From NCBI GenBank assembly GCA_003023695.1, contig PXYW01000005.1:34613-98612 (forward strand): a stretch of 64,000 nucleotides of DNA, written 5' to 3'. Under the pieces are notes generated by a model, which saw nothing but the letters and a program-made list of their open reading frames with translations, ran no database searches and was not told where the DNA came from. Shown here piece after piece: positions 41,226 through 51,929 of this stretch. Origin of the DNA: Sulfobacillus benefaciens. GTDB taxonomy: Bacteria > Bacillota > Sulfobacillia > Sulfobacillales > Sulfobacillaceae. Every line of letters starts with the position of its first letter. Position 1 is the stretch's first letter. The position numbers and the translations under genes were made by a program.

Positions 41226-43859
41226 TTACTCATGCCGTAAGTTGGCTTGGGCAGCCGCCAAACGGGCAATAGGCACCCGGTATGGGGAGCAACTCACATA
41301 ATTCAGTCCCACCAAGTGGCAAAACTCAATCGAATTCGGGTCGCCACCATGTTCTCCGCAAATCCCTACAATGAGATCAGGCCGGGTTCGTCGACCTTCC
41401 TCCAATCCCAAGCGAATAAGTCTCCCAACGCCATCACGGTCAAGCACCATAAACGGGTTTTCCGTCAATATTTTGTCAGCTAAGTATGCCGGAAGAAACT
41501 TTCCTTCAGCATCATCCCGGCTGTAACCAAATGTCGTCTGCGTCAAATCATTGGTGCCAAAGGAGAAAAATTGCGCATCCTTGGCAATTTCCCCCGCAAT
41601 TAGTGCCGCACGGGGTACCTCAATCATTGTGCCAATTAAGTACGGCAACTCACGGCCCCGCTCTGCCGCAACTTTGTGGTTAACCTCAGCGACCAAATCC
41701 CGCATGATGGTCAATTCCTTCACCGTTCCCACCAATGGGATCATCACTTCGACATCTGGATGCAGTCCTTCCTCCAACAAGTCTGCCTCTGCTCGAAATA
41801 TCGCTTCAGCCTGCATTGCATAAATTTCAGGGTATACGATGCCCAGTCTCACCCCTCGAAATCCTAGCATCGGGTTAAATTCAAACAAGGTCCTGGACCG
41901 TCGCAGAACCGCTTCGAAACGCACTGCATCTGCATGCCGATTTTCAGCACGAGCTATACTAAGAGCCCGTTCGGTTTCTTCGATGTCCGGCAAAAATTCG
42001 TGAAGCGGCGGGTCTAATAGACGAATCGTCACGGAATACCCATCCATCGCCTTTAAAATTCCATAGAAGTCACCCTGTTGCATCGGAAGTAACCGCGCCA
42101 ATGCCGCTTTTCGCTCATCGATAGTTTCGGCCAAAATCATTTCCTGGACCACAGGGAGGCGATCTTGTCCCATAAACATGTGTTCCGTGCGGCAAAGTCC
42201 AACACCTTGGGCCCCTAGTTCCCGGGCCAGGGCCGCATCTTCTGGGGTATCAGCATTTGCCTCAACACCCAGTTTCTTATGCGCATCAGCCCAACTGAGC
42301 AACCGATTAAATTCCGCTGACAATCCCGGCTCCACCGTAGGCACTTGCCCCAGCACTACCCGACCAGTACCGCCATCGATGGTGATCACCGCATCATGCT
42401 CAACCCGCACGTCTCCGACCAAAAAGTAGTTCCCCGCCAAGTAAATTTGGACTTGGTCACATCCGGTTACTGCAGGCTTGCCCATTCCCCTAGCCACAAT
42501 TGCAGCATGGGATGTCATTCCGCCACGACTGGTCAATACACCTTGAGCAGCCACAATACCATGAATATCGTCTGGTGTAGTCTCAGGACGCACCAGTATC
42601 ACCGCTTCGCCCTGATTTCCGCGACGTTCGGCTTCATCGGCATCGAATACCACTTTCCCAGAGGCAGCGCCGGGAGAGGCGGGCAGCCCTTGAGCCAATA
42701 CGTCAAGCTTTGCCTCGGGATCGATTTGGCGATAGAGCAACCGCGCCACCTGCTCTGGATCTTGGCGCAATAGGGCCTCCTTCTGGTCAATCACCCCTTC
42801 GTTCACCAAATCCACGGCAATTTTTACAGCCGCTCGCGCCGTGCGCTTGCCGGTTCGCGTTTGCAACAAATACAGGGTTTGCCGTTCCACGGTAAACTCA
42901 ATGTCTTGCATATCCCGGTAATGCATTTCCAACAAACGACAGACGTCGGTGAGCTCTTGAAACGTTTTAGGCATCTCCGTGGCCATATCGGCAATGGGTT
43001 TTGGCGTGCGTATTCCTGCCACAACATCTTCCCCTTGGGCATTGGTGAGATATTCACCGTACATGCCTGGGTCTCCGGTATTGGGGTTACGTGTAAACAA
43101 CACACCAGTCGCGGATGAGTTGCCCATGTTGCCAAACACCATGGACTGCACATTAACTGCAGTCCCCAAGTCGTCAGCTATTTTGTTGAGACGCCGATAA
43201 ACCACGGCTCGCGGGTTTTTCCACGAATCAAACACTGCTTGGATCGCCATGGTCAGCTGTTCTCTGGGATCCATAGGAAAATCCCGTCCGGTGGTTTCCT
43301 TCACTAAAGCCAAATAGCGATCCACCAGAGATTCCAAATGTTCTGGCGTCAGGTCCGGATCCTGTGCCACCCCTACCTCAGACTTCAAATCTGCCAATAC
43401 TTGCTCGAAACGATGATGTTCCATGTGCATAACCACATTACCAAACATTTGAATGAAACGGCGATAACTGTCAAAGGCAAAACGGCGGTTATCCGTCAAC
43501 TTGGCCAAGCCTTCCGTAGTCTCGCGGTTCAATCCCAAGTTGAGTACCGTATCCATCATTCCTGGCATGGAAATCGGGGCTCCCGACCGTACCGACACCA
43601 AGAGCGGTTGGTCGATGTCGCCCAGGCGTTTTCCTAAACTCTGCTCCAGCATCGCCAGATGCTGCCATACCTGATCCATCATCCCTGAAGGGTATTGGCC
43701 GGTTTGCTGATACTCATTGCAAGCTTCGGTGGTGATGGTGAACCCTGGGGGCACCGGCAGGCCAATTCGACTCATTTCGGCTAAACCCGCACCTTTGCCG
43801 CCTAAAAGATTCTTCTGGTCTCCGCGTCCTTCTTCAAACCGAAACACATACCGGGTCAT
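41226..43859 (-). CDS. ppdK: Pyruvate, phosphate dikinase
   Basis: PPDK interconverts pyruvate, ATP and phosphate with PEP, AMP and PPi. The 877-residue protein has the ATP-grasp nucleotide domain (LLGGKGAGLAEMS, VSVRSGAPISMPGMMDTVLNLGL), the swivelling phosphohistidine domain (LTSRGGMTSHAAIVARGMGKPAV, with the catalytic His after the regulatory Thr) and the PEP/pyruvate barrel (MLGFRGVRLGIVYPEIY, FSFGTNDLTQTTFGYSRDD, CSPYRVPIARLAAAQA). The bifunctional regulator gene lies 19 nt upstream, so control by Thr phosphorylation is expected. It is the last gene of the long minus-strand operon. Confidence 0.97.
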   Translation of the reverse strand: MTRYVFRFEEGRGDQKNLLGGKGAGLAEMSRIGLPVPPGFTITTEACNEYQQTGQYPSGMMDQVWQHLAMLEQSLGKRLGDIDQPLLVSVRSGAPISMPGMMDTVLNLGLNRETTEGLAKLTDNRRFAFDSYRRFIQMFGNVVMHMEHHRFEQVLADLKSEVGVAQDPDLTPEHLESLVDRYLALVKETTGRDFPMDPREQLTMAIQAVFDSWKNPRAVVYRRLNKIADDLGTAVNVQSMVFGNMGNSSATGVLFTRNPNTGDPGMYGEYLTNAQGEDVVAGIRTPKPIADMATEMPKTFQELTDVCRLLEMHYRDMQDIEFTVERQTLYLLQTRTGKRTARAAVKIAVDLVNEGVIDQKEALLRQDPEQVARLLYRQIDPEAKLDVLAQGLPASPGAASGKVVFDADEAERRGNQGEAVILVRPETTPDDIHGIVAAQGVLTSRGGMTSHAAIVARGMGKPAVTGCDQVQIYLAGNYFLVGDVRVEHDAVITIDGGTGRVVLGQVPTVEPGLSAEFNRLLSWADAHKKLGVEANADTPEDAALARELGAQGVGLCRTEHMFMGQDRLPVVQEMILAETIDERKAALARLLPMQQGDFYGILKAMDGYSVTIRLLDPPLHEFLPDIEETERALSIARAENRHADAVRFEAVLRRSRTLFEFNPMLGFRGVRLGIVYPEIYAMQAEAIFRAEADLLEEGLHPDVEVMIPLVGTVKELTIMRDLVAEVNHKVAAERGRELPYLIGTMIEVPRAALIAGEIAKDAQFFSFGTNDLTQTTFGYSRDDAEGKFLPAYLADKILTENPFMVLDRDGVGRLIRLGLEEGRRTRPDLIVGICGEHGGDPNSIEFCHLVGLNYVSCSPYRVPIARLAAAQANLRHE

Positions 43860-43878
43860 GTCTCGAAATCCTCCTCGA

Positions 43879-44685
43879 TTAACGGCGTTTTAGCTCCAGT
43901 ACTCGACTGGCGGTTTCCTCCACCGCATGATTACTGACATCAATCACGGGACATTTAAGTCGGTTAAATATATCCCAAGCATAGTCAAGCTCGGTCATAA
44001 TGCGTTCAATGGTGGCATATTGGGCGGAAGATCCCAGTCCTAACGATTTTAGGCGCTGCCGCCGAATGCTCATCAAAAGTTCCGGATCGATAATAAGTCC
44101 TACAGCCTTATCGCGACCAGCAGCAAACACTTCAGCAGGCACCGGAATTTCCGGAACCAACGGAACATTTGCCACCTTAAGACGATGGTTGGCCAAATAC
44201 AAGCTCACCGGGGTTTTGCTGGTACGCGACACTCCGAGCAGCACCACATCTGCGTCTCGAATTCCCCGGGGGTCCTTGCCATCGTCATATTTCACGGCAA
44301 ATTCTACGGCTTCGACCCGATCAAAATAATCGCGATCCAATCTGTGGCTTAATCCTGGTACCAGTTGAGGCGTAAATCCAAGCACCTGTTCCAATGTCTC
44401 TAGCACTGGGCCCATAACGTCGACATGCGGCACCTGAAGTCTGGTCGCCACTTCATTCAAGTGGTGCCTCAATTCTGGACGCACCAAAGTAAAGACAATC
44501 GCCGCATGCTCGTGGCTAGCACGCTCCACAACCCGATCCACGCCTTGAACATCCGCCACGTGGGAGACCCGCTCTACATGAATAGCGCCCCGATCTTCAA
44601 ACTGAATCGCGGCGCCGTGAACAACACGTTCAGCCGTTTCGCCCAGTGAATCTGAGACAATATAGACCCGTGCTTCTTGCTTCAC
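43879..44685 (-). CDS. PPDK regulatory protein (bifunctional kinase/pyrophosphorylase, DUF299)
   Basis: Proteins of this family (YqfL, PpsR) phosphorylate the regulatory Thr of PPDK using ADP and remove it with phosphate. The 268-residue sequence begins VYIVSDSLGETAERVV, and has the P-loop-like GVSRTSKTPVSLYLAN near residue 150, both diagnostic. The adjacent ppdK is the obvious substrate. In Bacillus the homologue YqfL also sits between glyS and dnaG but without ppdK beside it. It lies 3 nt from the glyS end, so it is co-transcribed. Confidence 0.95.
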   Translation of the reverse strand: MKQEARVYIVSDSLGETAERVVHGAAIQFEDRGAIHVERVSHVADVQGVDRVVERASHEHAAIVFTLVRPELRHHLNEVATRLQVPHVDVMGPVLETLEQVLGFTPQLVPGLSHRLDRDYFDRVEAVEFAVKYDDGKDPRGIRDADVVLLGVSRTSKTPVSLYLANHRLKVANVPLVPEIPVPAEVFAAGRDKAVGLIIDPELLMSIRRQRLKSLGLGSSAQYATIERIMTELDYAWDIFNRLKCPVIDVSNHAVEETASRVLELKRR

Positions 44686-44688
44686 TAG

Positions 44689-46737
44689 CTATTCCACCAC
44701 ACTTAAATCAAAATATCGACCGAGTCCTTGATTTGCCCTGCGTAATAGAGACAGGCGCCTTTGTTTCACTGTTGCATCGGGATCCATCACCAACACTTGA
44801 TCAAATACGGCGTGAATAGCAATTGCCACTTCCTTAGCAGCATTCCACCAGGCTTCAGGCGAAAAATTTTCTGATTCCAAATCCTTTACTGCTAACCAAA
44901 GATTTTGCTCCACTGGTGTCCTAAGATCCGCCAATTCTACCGCCAAAGGTTCACCCCAATCCGTCTGCAGGACTCGGTGAGCCCGCTTGAAGGCTTGAGC
45001 CACGGACGTCCATGCTTCATCTTGGGTCAGTTCCATCATCCAACGAATTCGATCCCTAAGCCGGTTCCACGGCTGGGGCGCCCTTAGCGCAGCTTGGATT
45101 AACGCACTCGAAAATTCCGACTGCAAGTAGTTGGCAAGGCGCTGCACCACCAGCTCATATACGTCGTCAACCACGCTGTCCGAGATTTGGTGCAAATGTG
45201 CCACCTTCCTGATCATTTCACGTACTGTGCGATTTCGCAAGAGACTGGCATCCACTTCACTAACCACCCGGCCCACCGCCAAGGCAGCCCGCCGCAATGC
45301 AAAAGGATCTTCCGACCCGCTGGGTTTCAACCCAGCAGCATACGCTAAAACCAATGTATCCAGACGATCCATCAATACCAACCATTGGCCCAGCCGCGTT
45401 GCAGGAATGCTATCGGTAGGGGATTTGGGCCGATACTGTTCACCTATAGCATCGGCTATCAGCGGTGATTCACCCTCCAAACGGGCGTAAATCGCCCCCA
45501 TCTCACCCTCCAATTCAGGAAATTCTTGGACCACATGCGTCAGCAAGTCGGTTTTGTACAGATCAATCACTTGATCTGCCACCGCTGCTTCTGCAGGGTC
45601 CAGGTCCCACCATCCCTGGGTTTCATGCCATACGTGGTGCATCCGTTCCAACTTTTCGCCATAACTGCCCATTTTGGCATGGAATATCACCTGTTTTAAT
45701 GCTGGCAGATGGTCGGATAGCGGCGCGGCACGATCCAGATTGAAAAAATATTGGGCATCAGCCAAACGCGCCCGCAACACTTTTTGATTGCCTCGCACTA
45801 CTAAATCGAGACGGTCACCAATGCCGTTGCGAACCCCGATAAACGCTGGAAGCAATTTGCCCCGATTATCGTAAACGGGGAAATAGCGCTGGTGCACCTT
45901 CATCGACGTCACCAGCACAGGAGCCGGTACCGCGAGATATTGCTCATCAAACGATCCTAAAAATGGGGTGGGCCATTCCACTAAATTAGAGACTTCCTCC
46001 AACAATTCCGAGTCCCAGTCAACGTGGCCTCCGACTTTTTGGGCTAACTGTTGGCCTTGTTCCACAATCTGCTGTTTGCGCGTTTCAAAGGGCAAAATCA
46101 CACGCCCTTCTTCCAAACACGACCAATAGTGGTCGGGATCCTTATAAGGCAAAGATTCCGGATGATCTGTACGATTTCCATAGGTAATCGCTTGACTGGG
46201 CACCCCTGCCAATGTCCAGGGCACCAATTCTTCGCCAATCCACAGGGCTATCCAACGAACCGGCCGGATAAAGCGGTAATCGCCTACGCCCCAGCGCATA
46301 CTTCGGGGCAACGGCAAAGCTTGGAATGCCTGGGAAAGCACCTCTGGCAAAATGGCATTGGCTCGGTGCATGGCCTCCGATATCGTGGCAGCCAAATAGC
46401 GTTTGCCGTTGTCTTCAATGTCGTGCAGTTTCTCTGGGTCAAGACCAACGCGCCGACAAAATCCCTCTAATGCAGCCGTTTGCCGCCCTTCGCTATCATA
46501 CGCCACGCTTAAAAGTGGCCCTTTTACCACCGTTTGCTTAGGCGTCTGCTGTGCCAATACCGTTCCCCATATGACTAAGCGTCGCGGCGTAGCGTGGGAC
46601 GATAACGGTTCGTGATACAACCGCGACCCGATCAATCCGTTGGAAATTCCTTGGGTCAAAGACTCCAGAATCGGCCTAACATACTGGCTAGGCATTTCCT
46701 CTACCCCAATCTCCACGAAAAAACGGACTGCAGTCAT
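44689..46737 (-). CDS. glyS: Glycyl-tRNA synthetase beta subunit
   Basis: The beta subunit of the bacterial alpha2beta2 glycyl-tRNA synthetase (682 aa), which provides tRNA recognition. The N-terminus [17 protein letters not shown] and TPRRLVIWG are signature segments, as are [12 protein letters not shown] and [14 protein letters not shown], the degenerate HD-like domain. The C-terminal part is the anticodon-binding DALR-like helix bundle ([20 protein letters not shown]). The start ATG overlaps the glyQ stop by 4 nt. Confidence 0.97.
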   Translation of the reverse strand: MTAVRFFVEIGVEEMPSQYVRPILESLTQGISNGLIGSRLYHEPLSSHATPRRLVIWGTVLAQQTPKQTVVKGPLLSVAYDSEGRQTAALEGFCRRVGLDPEKLHDIEDNGKRYLAATISEAMHRANAILPEVLSQAFQALPLPRSMRWGVGDYRFIRPVRWIALWIGEELVPWTLAGVPSQAITYGNRTDHPESLPYKDPDHYWSCLEEGRVILPFETRKQQIVEQGQQLAQKVGGHVDWDSELLEEVSNLVEWPTPFLGSFDEQYLAVPAPVLVTSMKVHQRYFPVYDNRGKLLPAFIGVRNGIGDRLDLVVRGNQKVLRARLADAQYFFNLDRAAPLSDHLPALKQVIFHAKMGSYGEKLERMHHVWHETQGWWDLDPAEAAVADQVIDLYKTDLLTHVVQEFPELEGEMGAIYARLEGESPLIADAIGEQYRPKSPTDSIPATRLGQWLVLMDRLDTLVLAYAAGLKPSGSEDPFALRRAALAVGRVVSEVDASLLRNRTVREMIRKVAHLHQISDSVVDDVYELVVQRLANYLQSEFSSALIQAALRAPQPWNRLRDRIRWMMELTQDEAWTSVAQAFKRAHRVLQTDWGEPLAVELADLRTPVEQNLWLAVKDLESENFSPEAWWNAAKEVAIAIHAVFDQVLVMDPDATVKQRRLSLLRRANQGLGRYFDLSVVE

Positions 46738-47600
46738 GACGATGCGACCTCCGACGATGATATTTGATCCAAATAGACTTCTGCCGCACGATGGGCTAGT
46801 TTGCGCTGCCGCCCGATATAGGCTTGCCGCTCGGTGATCGAAATGACACCGCGTGCATCCAAGGTATTGAACACATGAGAAGCTTTGACCAAGAATTCAT
46901 AACCCGGCCGCAGTACACCTTGACGCAATAGACGTCCGGCCTCAGATTCATAGAGGTTAAATAGGTCAAGCAACAGTTTTGGGTCAGCTAATTCAAAACT
47001 ATATGTGGCCTGTTCCCATTCGACGCGTTGGAATAGGTCACGGTACGAGACCCCCGGTGCCCATTCAATCGACCAAATGTCCTCTAAGTTGGCCAGGTAA
47101 CTAGTGAGCCGCTCCAACCCATAGGTAAGCTCTGCCGAAACGGGACGGCACTCAAATCCACCCATCTGCTGAAAATAGGTGAATTGGCTAATTTCCATCC
47201 CGTCGAGCCATATTTCCCACCCAAGTCCCCAGGCTCCAATACTGGGGGCTTCCCAATTGTCTTCCACCAACCGGATGTCGTGGTCTCGACGATGAATCCC
47301 CAACGCTTCAAGGCTTTTAAGATATAGTTCCACCACATCATCGGGTGCGGGTTTCAATAACACTTGAAATTGGTGGTGCTGGTACACTCGATTGGGATTT
47401 TCCCCATACCGCCCATCCACCGGGCGCCGTGACGGCTGCACATAGCCGACTTTCCAAGGATGGGGCCCCAAGGCACGAAAAAATGTCAGTGGATTCATGG
47501 TTCCAGCACCCATTTCCAAATCATAAGGTTCTGCAATTAATACGCCGGTCTGCTTCCAATATTCTTTTAGCGTCGACACAATATCCTGCAACGTTGTCAT
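46734..47600 (-). CDS. glyQ: Glycyl-tRNA synthetase alpha subunit
   Basis: The class II catalytic subunit (288 aa) activates glycine with ATP. Typical segments are [38 protein letters not shown] (motif 2 region) and [26 protein letters not shown]. The length is slightly shorter than in Bacillus (295). There is only a 13-nt gap to recO upstream, so no T-box leader is possible directly before glyQ, unlike glycyl-tRNA synthetase genes in many Firmicutes. Confidence 0.97.
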   Translation of the reverse strand: MTTLQDIVSTLKEYWKQTGVLIAEPYDLEMGAGTMNPLTFFRALGPHPWKVGYVQPSRRPVDGRYGENPNRVYQHHQFQVLLKPAPDDVVELYLKSLEALGIHRRDHDIRLVEDNWEAPSIGAWGLGWEIWLDGMEISQFTYFQQMGGFECRPVSAELTYGLERLTSYLANLEDIWSIEWAPGVSYRDLFQRVEWEQATYSFELADPKLLLDLFNLYESEAGRLLRQGVLRPGYEFLVKASHVFNTLDARGVISITERQAYIGRQRKLAHRAAEVYLDQISSSEVASS

Positions 47601-47613
47601 GAACGGGCCACTC

Positions 47614-48378
47614 CTATTCGCGATCTGGCAAAGCCGCCAAACGTTCCAAAAACTCCAGAGACCGTGGTCTACGCCCTATTTGCGCCTCAACATATCGACT
47701 GAGGACGTCAAAGAGTTCGCGATATACACGGCCATGGGCTTCTACCGCCCCAATTCGGGAGGGATCCAGTCGTATCCACTGGCGCCAGGTTTTCAAACTA
47801 CCCAAAGAAATTTTAAAGGTTTCCTGCCCTACGTGGCAATTGGAACAAAGCGCTTGCCCTTGGTCAAGCAACAGACCCACGGGTCCTTGCCGCTCCGTAG
47901 ACTGTCCACAGATGGCACAGAGATCCCACCCGGGTGAATATCCTGCCAACTCTAAGCAGCGCCATGCCACGGTCATTCCCACTGTGGCCGGCGCTCGCCC
48001 CTGATTTAAGGCTTCCAGTCCTATCACCAGCCACTGAAAGGTGGGCACTGAGGCATCATGATCTGACCACAAGGCGTCGACCACATCTGCGAGGAACATC
48101 CCCCAACTAATCGCCTCCAGATCGTTGCGCATCTTGCCAAACCCTTCTACTAGTTCCGCGCCGACCACAGTGGCCAGGGACGATCGGCCCTGATACAGTT
48201 GAAGCATCGTATAAGACAATGGATATAGTCCCGCCTGAAGCTTGCTTTTGGGTTTGCGAACACCTTTGGCAATGGCGCCGGTCTTTCCATGCGTCTGTCC
48301 AAAAATGGTGAGAAGGCTGTCCGCTTCTCGATAGGGTCGAGACTTCAGCACAATTGCCGCTTCCTGATATTGGGCCAC
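47614..48378 (-). CDS. recO: DNA repair protein RecO
   Basis: RecO works with RecR to load RecA on SSB-coated gaps. The 254-residue protein starts with an OB-fold ([47 protein letters not shown]) and has a C-terminal helical part with a zinc knuckle (CAICGQS and LCSNCH, two CxxC pairs). ATG 48378 immediately follows the era stop, in the conserved era-recO order. Confidence 0.95.
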   Translation of the reverse strand: MAQYQEAAIVLKSRPYREADSLLTIFGQTHGKTGAIAKGVRKPKSKLQAGLYPLSYTMLQLYQGRSSLATVVGAELVEGFGKMRNDLEAISWGMFLADVVDALWSDHDASVPTFQWLVIGLEALNQGRAPATVGMTVAWRCLELAGYSPGWDLCAICGQSTERQGPVGLLLDQGQALCSNCHVGQETFKISLGSLKTWRQWIRLDPSRIGAVEAHGRVYRELFDVLSRYVEAQIGRRPRSLEFLERLAALPDRE

Positions 48379-49272
48379 TTATGTCTTCTCCGGATCTTGA
48401 TATCCAAGCCGTGATAGCCATTGATCCTGGCCTCGCCAATGAGGCCGAATTTTTACCCACAAATCCAAAAAAACTCGGCGGTCGTAATATGCCTCCAATT
48501 CCCGCCGCGATTCGTGACCGATTTGTCTTAACATCTGCCCATGCTGCCCAATGACAATGGCCTTTTGGGTTGCCCGCTCTACAAACAACGTAGCTCGAAT
48601 GTACATAACTTGCCGCGGCCGCTCGGCCTTTTCGTCTACCACCACGGCCAGCGAATGCGGAATTTCATCTTGAGTCAATTCCAAGACTTTTTCCCGGATG
48701 ATTTCGCCAATGTAAAAGTCTTCTGTCTGGTCGGTGACCATGTCCGGAGGAAAATATGGATCTCCTTCCGGCAACGCAGCCATGGCCTGATCAACCAGAG
48801 GTTGAAGCCCTAATTCTTTAGCGGCAGAGACAATAAACGTGCGATGGTAGTCCATCAGGGCCAAATAAGGGACCTCTCTCCCCGCAACATTGAGCACCAA
48901 ATCACTTTTATTTCCAACCAACCACGTCGGGATTCCGGTTTTTTGACACATATCAGCCACCCACTGGTCTTCTTCTCGCGGTGGTTTAGAAATATCCACG
49001 ATGTGCCAAATGAGATTAACATCGCCTACGGCTCGCTTGGAGGTCTTAACCATCCGCTGCCCTAAGAGATTGTGCGCCTTGTGGACTCCCGGAGTATCTA
49101 CCAGAATTAACTGAGCATTGTCCCGGTGCAATATCCCTTGGATACGATTTCGCGTTGTCTGCGGCTTTGCTGCAGTAATGGCGATTTTGCGATCCAGTAA
49201 CGCATTTAACAGTGTCGACTTACCCACGTTAGGCCGACCTACCAATGCCACAAACCCCGAACGATAGCTCAC
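48379..49272 (-). CDS. era: GTPase Era
   Basis: Era binds 16S rRNA near its 3' end and assists 30S assembly. The 297-residue protein has the G motifs GRPNVGKST, DTPGVHKA and GNKSDLV, and a C-terminal KH domain (QKAIVIGQHGQMLRQIGHESR, DLWVKIRPHW). The GTG start overlaps the cdd stop by 4 nt, which implies coupling. Order cdd-era-recO is standard for Firmicutes. Confidence 0.97.
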   Translation of the reverse strand: MSYRSGFVALVGRPNVGKSTLLNALLDRKIAITAAKPQTTRNRIQGILHRDNAQLILVDTPGVHKAHNLLGQRMVKTSKRAVGDVNLIWHIVDISKPPREEDQWVADMCQKTGIPTWLVGNKSDLVLNVAGREVPYLALMDYHRTFIVSAAKELGLQPLVDQAMAALPEGDPYFPPDMVTDQTEDFYIGEIIREKVLELTQDEIPHSLAVVVDEKAERPRQVMYIRATLFVERATQKAIVIGQHGQMLRQIGHESRRELEAYYDRRVFLDLWVKIRPHWRGQDQWLSRLGYQDPEKT

Positions 49273-49661
49273 CTGGAAGCCTCCAAATTAAAACTTTGCG
49301 GCAAGAGTTCGGACAGAACGTATTCCGCTGTTGTGTCTAAATCCGAAGCCGCGGCACAAATCACCGCCATGTCGCCGAATTCACTAAGGACTTGACGACA
49401 CGCTCCACATGGGGTCACCGGGCGATTTCCCGCTACAACGGCTACCGCCAGAAACTTGCGATGGCCCATCCCCACCGCAGTGGCCACCGCTGCCCGTTCC
49501 GCACACAAACTAACGGGATAGCTGCCATTTTCAACATTGCAGCCGGTAACAATGGTACCGTCATCACACCATAGCGCTGCCCCCACCGCAAAGTGCGAAT
49601 AAGGGCTATAAGACTGTTTTCGTGCAGCGAAAGCTGCTTGAATCAACGTTTGCCTATCCAT
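49269..49661 (-). CDS. cdd: Cytidine deaminase
   Basis: The enzyme deaminates (deoxy)cytidine to (deoxy)uridine. The 130-residue homotetrameric-type CDA has the zinc and catalytic motifs VENGSYPVSLCAERAA (Cys and Glu) and PCGACRQVLSEFG (two Cys). SYSPYSHFAVGAAL matches the N-terminal substrate loop. It lies in the conserved cluster next to era. Uracil produced after uridine cleavage could feed the pyrimidine degradation locus at 8.8-21.3 kb, which is speculative. Confidence 0.96.
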   Translation of the reverse strand: MDRQTLIQAAFAARKQSYSPYSHFAVGAALWCDDGTIVTGCNVENGSYPVSLCAERAAVATAVGMGHRKFLAVAVVAGNRPVTPCGACRQVLSEFGDMAVICAAASDLDTTAEYVLSELLPQSFNLEASR

Positions 49662-49721
49662 TGTCGTGTTGGCTCCTTGAAAATCTCTTCAATGCCCATA
49701 GCTTTGCCAGGTCCGCTTTGA

Positions 49722-50990
49722 TTATGTCGGGCTGTCATTGGGTACCAAGCGCCGAATTAAGACACGGGTCACACGCCGTCCGGTTACCTTGGTCACCGTA
49801 AACTCCAATCCATCTAACGTGACGACTTCCGCTTCCACCGGTGCTCGACCTAACAAATGTAAAATGAGTCCGCCGACCGTATCAAAATCTTCATGCGGCA
49901 AATCCACACCAAATAGTTCATTGATTTCATCCAGTGAGGCCAATCCCTCAACATCTATGGTGTTTTCATCGATTCGACGAATGGCGACCTCCTCCGTGTC
50001 GTACTCATCCTGAATCTCACCAACAATCTCCTCAAGCAGGTCCTCGATAGTGACAATGCCTGCCGTTCCGCCATATTCATCCAATACCACTGCAATATGG
50101 CTACGGCGCCGACGAAAGTCGGTGAGCAACTCGTCCACTTTCTTGGTTTCTGGAACATATTGGACCGGTCTCACCAAATCTTGAATCGGGGTCTCATGAG
50201 GGCGTTCTTTAATATACAACAGTATGTCCCTAGCATAGATTACACCAATGACATCATCGATGGTGACGCGATAGACCGGCAGCCGAGAATGACCCCATTG
50301 GATAACCGCATCCCATGCCTCCCCAAGCGTTGCTGTAGCAGGCAACGCTTGGACATCAATACGCGGCACCATCACTTCACGCACTACCGTGTCACCTAAG
50401 TCAAAAATACCTTGAATCATCTCGCGTTCTTCGGCTTCTAACAATCCTTCCTCCTCGCCCACCTCAACCATAGTCCGGATCTCCTCTTCGGTAATAATCC
50501 GGCCACCTTCGGCACGCCCGCCCAACAGCCGAATGAAACCTACTCCAATCCAGGTCAGCACTCGGACGATAGGGTAAAAAATTCGGGCAGACACTTCTAA
50601 AAACGGCGCCAACCGCAATGCCACCCTCTCGGGATTATGTGCAGCAAACGTCTTAGGAGTAATCTCTGCGACCAAAAGGATGACGAGTGTCATGACAATA
50701 GTGGAAATGGTTATGCCGCTGCTGCCGAAATAAGCAATAAACAACCCTGCGGCAACCGTCGAGGCAACAATATTGGTTAGATTGTTCCCCACCAATACTG
50801 TGCTTAACAACCGATTCGGTTCACGAATCAGCCGCTCCAGCCAGGAAGCCTTGCTCACGCCTTCTTCCGCCAACTGCCGAACCTTGCCCCGGGATAACGC
50901 CATCATGGCAGTTTCGGCCATTGAATATAATGCAGACATGCCCACCATGACAACCAAGAAAACAATGGGACCCCACGGGATGTCCTTCAC
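49722..50990 (-). CDS. CNNM/CorC (HlyC/TlyC) family membrane protein
   Basis: The 422-residue protein has the three-part layout of this family: DUF21 with three to four helices ([41 protein letters not shown]), two CBS domains ([74 protein letters not shown]) and a C-terminal CorC_HlyC domain ([30 protein letters not shown]). Family members take part in Mg2+ or Co2+ transport or resistance, probably as Na+/Mg2+ exchangers. The name hemolysin is historical. It is inserted between dgkA and cdd in the usual cluster. Confidence 0.93.
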   Translation of the reverse strand: MKDIPWGPIVFLVVMVGMSALYSMAETAMMALSRGKVRQLAEEGVSKASWLERLIREPNRLLSTVLVGNNLTNIVASTVAAGLFIAYFGSSGITISTIVMTLVILLVAEITPKTFAAHNPERVALRLAPFLEVSARIFYPIVRVLTWIGVGFIRLLGGRAEGGRIITEEEIRTMVEVGEEEGLLEAEEREMIQGIFDLGDTVVREVMVPRIDVQALPATATLGEAWDAVIQWGHSRLPVYRVTIDDVIGVIYARDILLYIKERPHETPIQDLVRPVQYVPETKKVDELLTDFRRRRSHIAVVLDEYGGTAGIVTIEDLLEEIVGEIQDEYDTEEVAIRRIDENTIDVEGLASLDEINELFGVDLPHEDFDTVGGLILHLLGRAPVEAEVVTLDGLEFTVTKVTGRRVTRVLIRRLVPNDSPT

Positions 50991-50995
50991 CGGTT

Positions 50996-51490
50996 TTATT
51001 CGGGCCTCCTTTGCCTACCGCGCTGCGATTTCGGGATCCACACCACCAATCCCAGTACTGCGATTAACACTAACAAAACCACCACTGTTGCGCTAGGGGT
51101 GTGGTTCCATCGTACCATAAAGTCTTGCCCAATCTTGCCCAATCGAGGAAGAAACACCCAAACTCCCAAGAACGCGGCACCAATTGCCGCCAACAACACC
51201 GCACCTGCTGCCACATCTTTTGCGGTTTGGGCCAAGGGATGCAGTGCAGGACTCGCCAAATCCACTGCCGCTTCAATTGCGGTATTCACCATCTCAGCCA
51301 CCATCACCACCATGATCGCCGTCAACACAGCGATAAACTCGCGGCGCGGCAATTCTAAAAGCCAACCCAAGGCCATAACCAGCGTCGCCGAAAACAAGTG
51401 CAAACGCATATTGCGCTGAGTTTCTAAGGCATAAACCAACCCATGAAATGCATAAAGAAAGGACTCGCGAAGGTTTTTAGCGCGCTTCAC
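50996..51490 (-). CDS. dgkA: Diacylglycerol/undecaprenol kinase DgkA with C-terminal extension
   Basis: The core matches the Gram-positive DgkA family, which mainly phosphorylates undecaprenol: ESFLYAFHGLVYALETQRNMRLHL, then three helices with the catalytic-Glu motif MVNTAIEAAVDLASPALHPLAQTAKDVAAGAVL. At 164 residues it is about 40 longer than the usual 120-125. The extra part (after LPRLGKIG) ends in an additional hydrophobic helix and a basic tail. The start overlaps the ybeY stop by 14 nt, a conserved adjacency. Confidence 0.93.
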   Translation of the reverse strand: MKRAKNLRESFLYAFHGLVYALETQRNMRLHLFSATLVMALGWLLELPRREFIAVLTAIMVVMVAEMVNTAIEAAVDLASPALHPLAQTAKDVAAGAVLLAAIGAAFLGVWVFLPRLGKIGQDFMVRWNHTPSATVVVLLVLIAVLGLVVWIPKSQRGRQRRPE

Positions 51491-51929
51491 GGGTCAATCC
51501 CAAGCCGGTCAAAATTCCCTCGGTTTTTTCCATCATACGCGCTTCATCTTCAGCGGTTTGATGATCCCACCCCAATAAATGCAATATGCCATGGACGGTA
51601 AGAAAAGATATTTCCCGGTCTACGCTGTGTCCATACTCCTCAGCCTGGGATCGTGCCCGATCCACGGAAATCACCAAATCACCCAGCATTAGGTCCTCGG
51701 GATCAGCAAACTCTCCTTCGCGTTGCGCAAAGGAGAGCACGTCCGTCGTGCGGTCAATGCCCCGGTATTGCCGATTCAACTGATGCACTTCCTCATCATT
51801 GGTCAGCAGAATGCTGACTTCAGCGTCGGTTAAGCCAGGCAGGCTAGCCAGCGCTGTTTGGGCCGCTCGGCGGACCGTTTCCTCCAATGCGCCGTATGTT
51901 TCGGGGTGACTTTCCACCCATATTTCCAC
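51477..51929 (-). CDS. ybeY: Endoribonuclease YbeY (16S rRNA maturation)
   Basis: YbeY is a metallo-RNase needed for 16S rRNA 3' processing and ribosome quality control. The 150-residue protein has DRTTDVLSFAQREG and the zinc triad HGILHLLGWDH (HxxxHxxxxxH). The start is the family start, which leaves an 86-nt overlap with the 3' end of the upstream pgpH gene, longer than usual. Confidence 0.95.
   Translation of the reverse strand: MEIWVESHPETYGALEETVRRAAQTALASLPGLTDAEVSILLTNDEEVHQLNRQYRGIDRTTDVLSFAQREGEFADPEDLMLGDLVISVDRARSQAEEYGHSVDREISFLTVHGILHLLGWDHQTAEDEARMMEKTEGILTGLGLTREAR

Noticed and set aside
47600-47620. Possible T-box leader before glyQ
   Set aside because: Only 13 nt separate recO and glyQ, so there is no room for one; the genes are in one operon.
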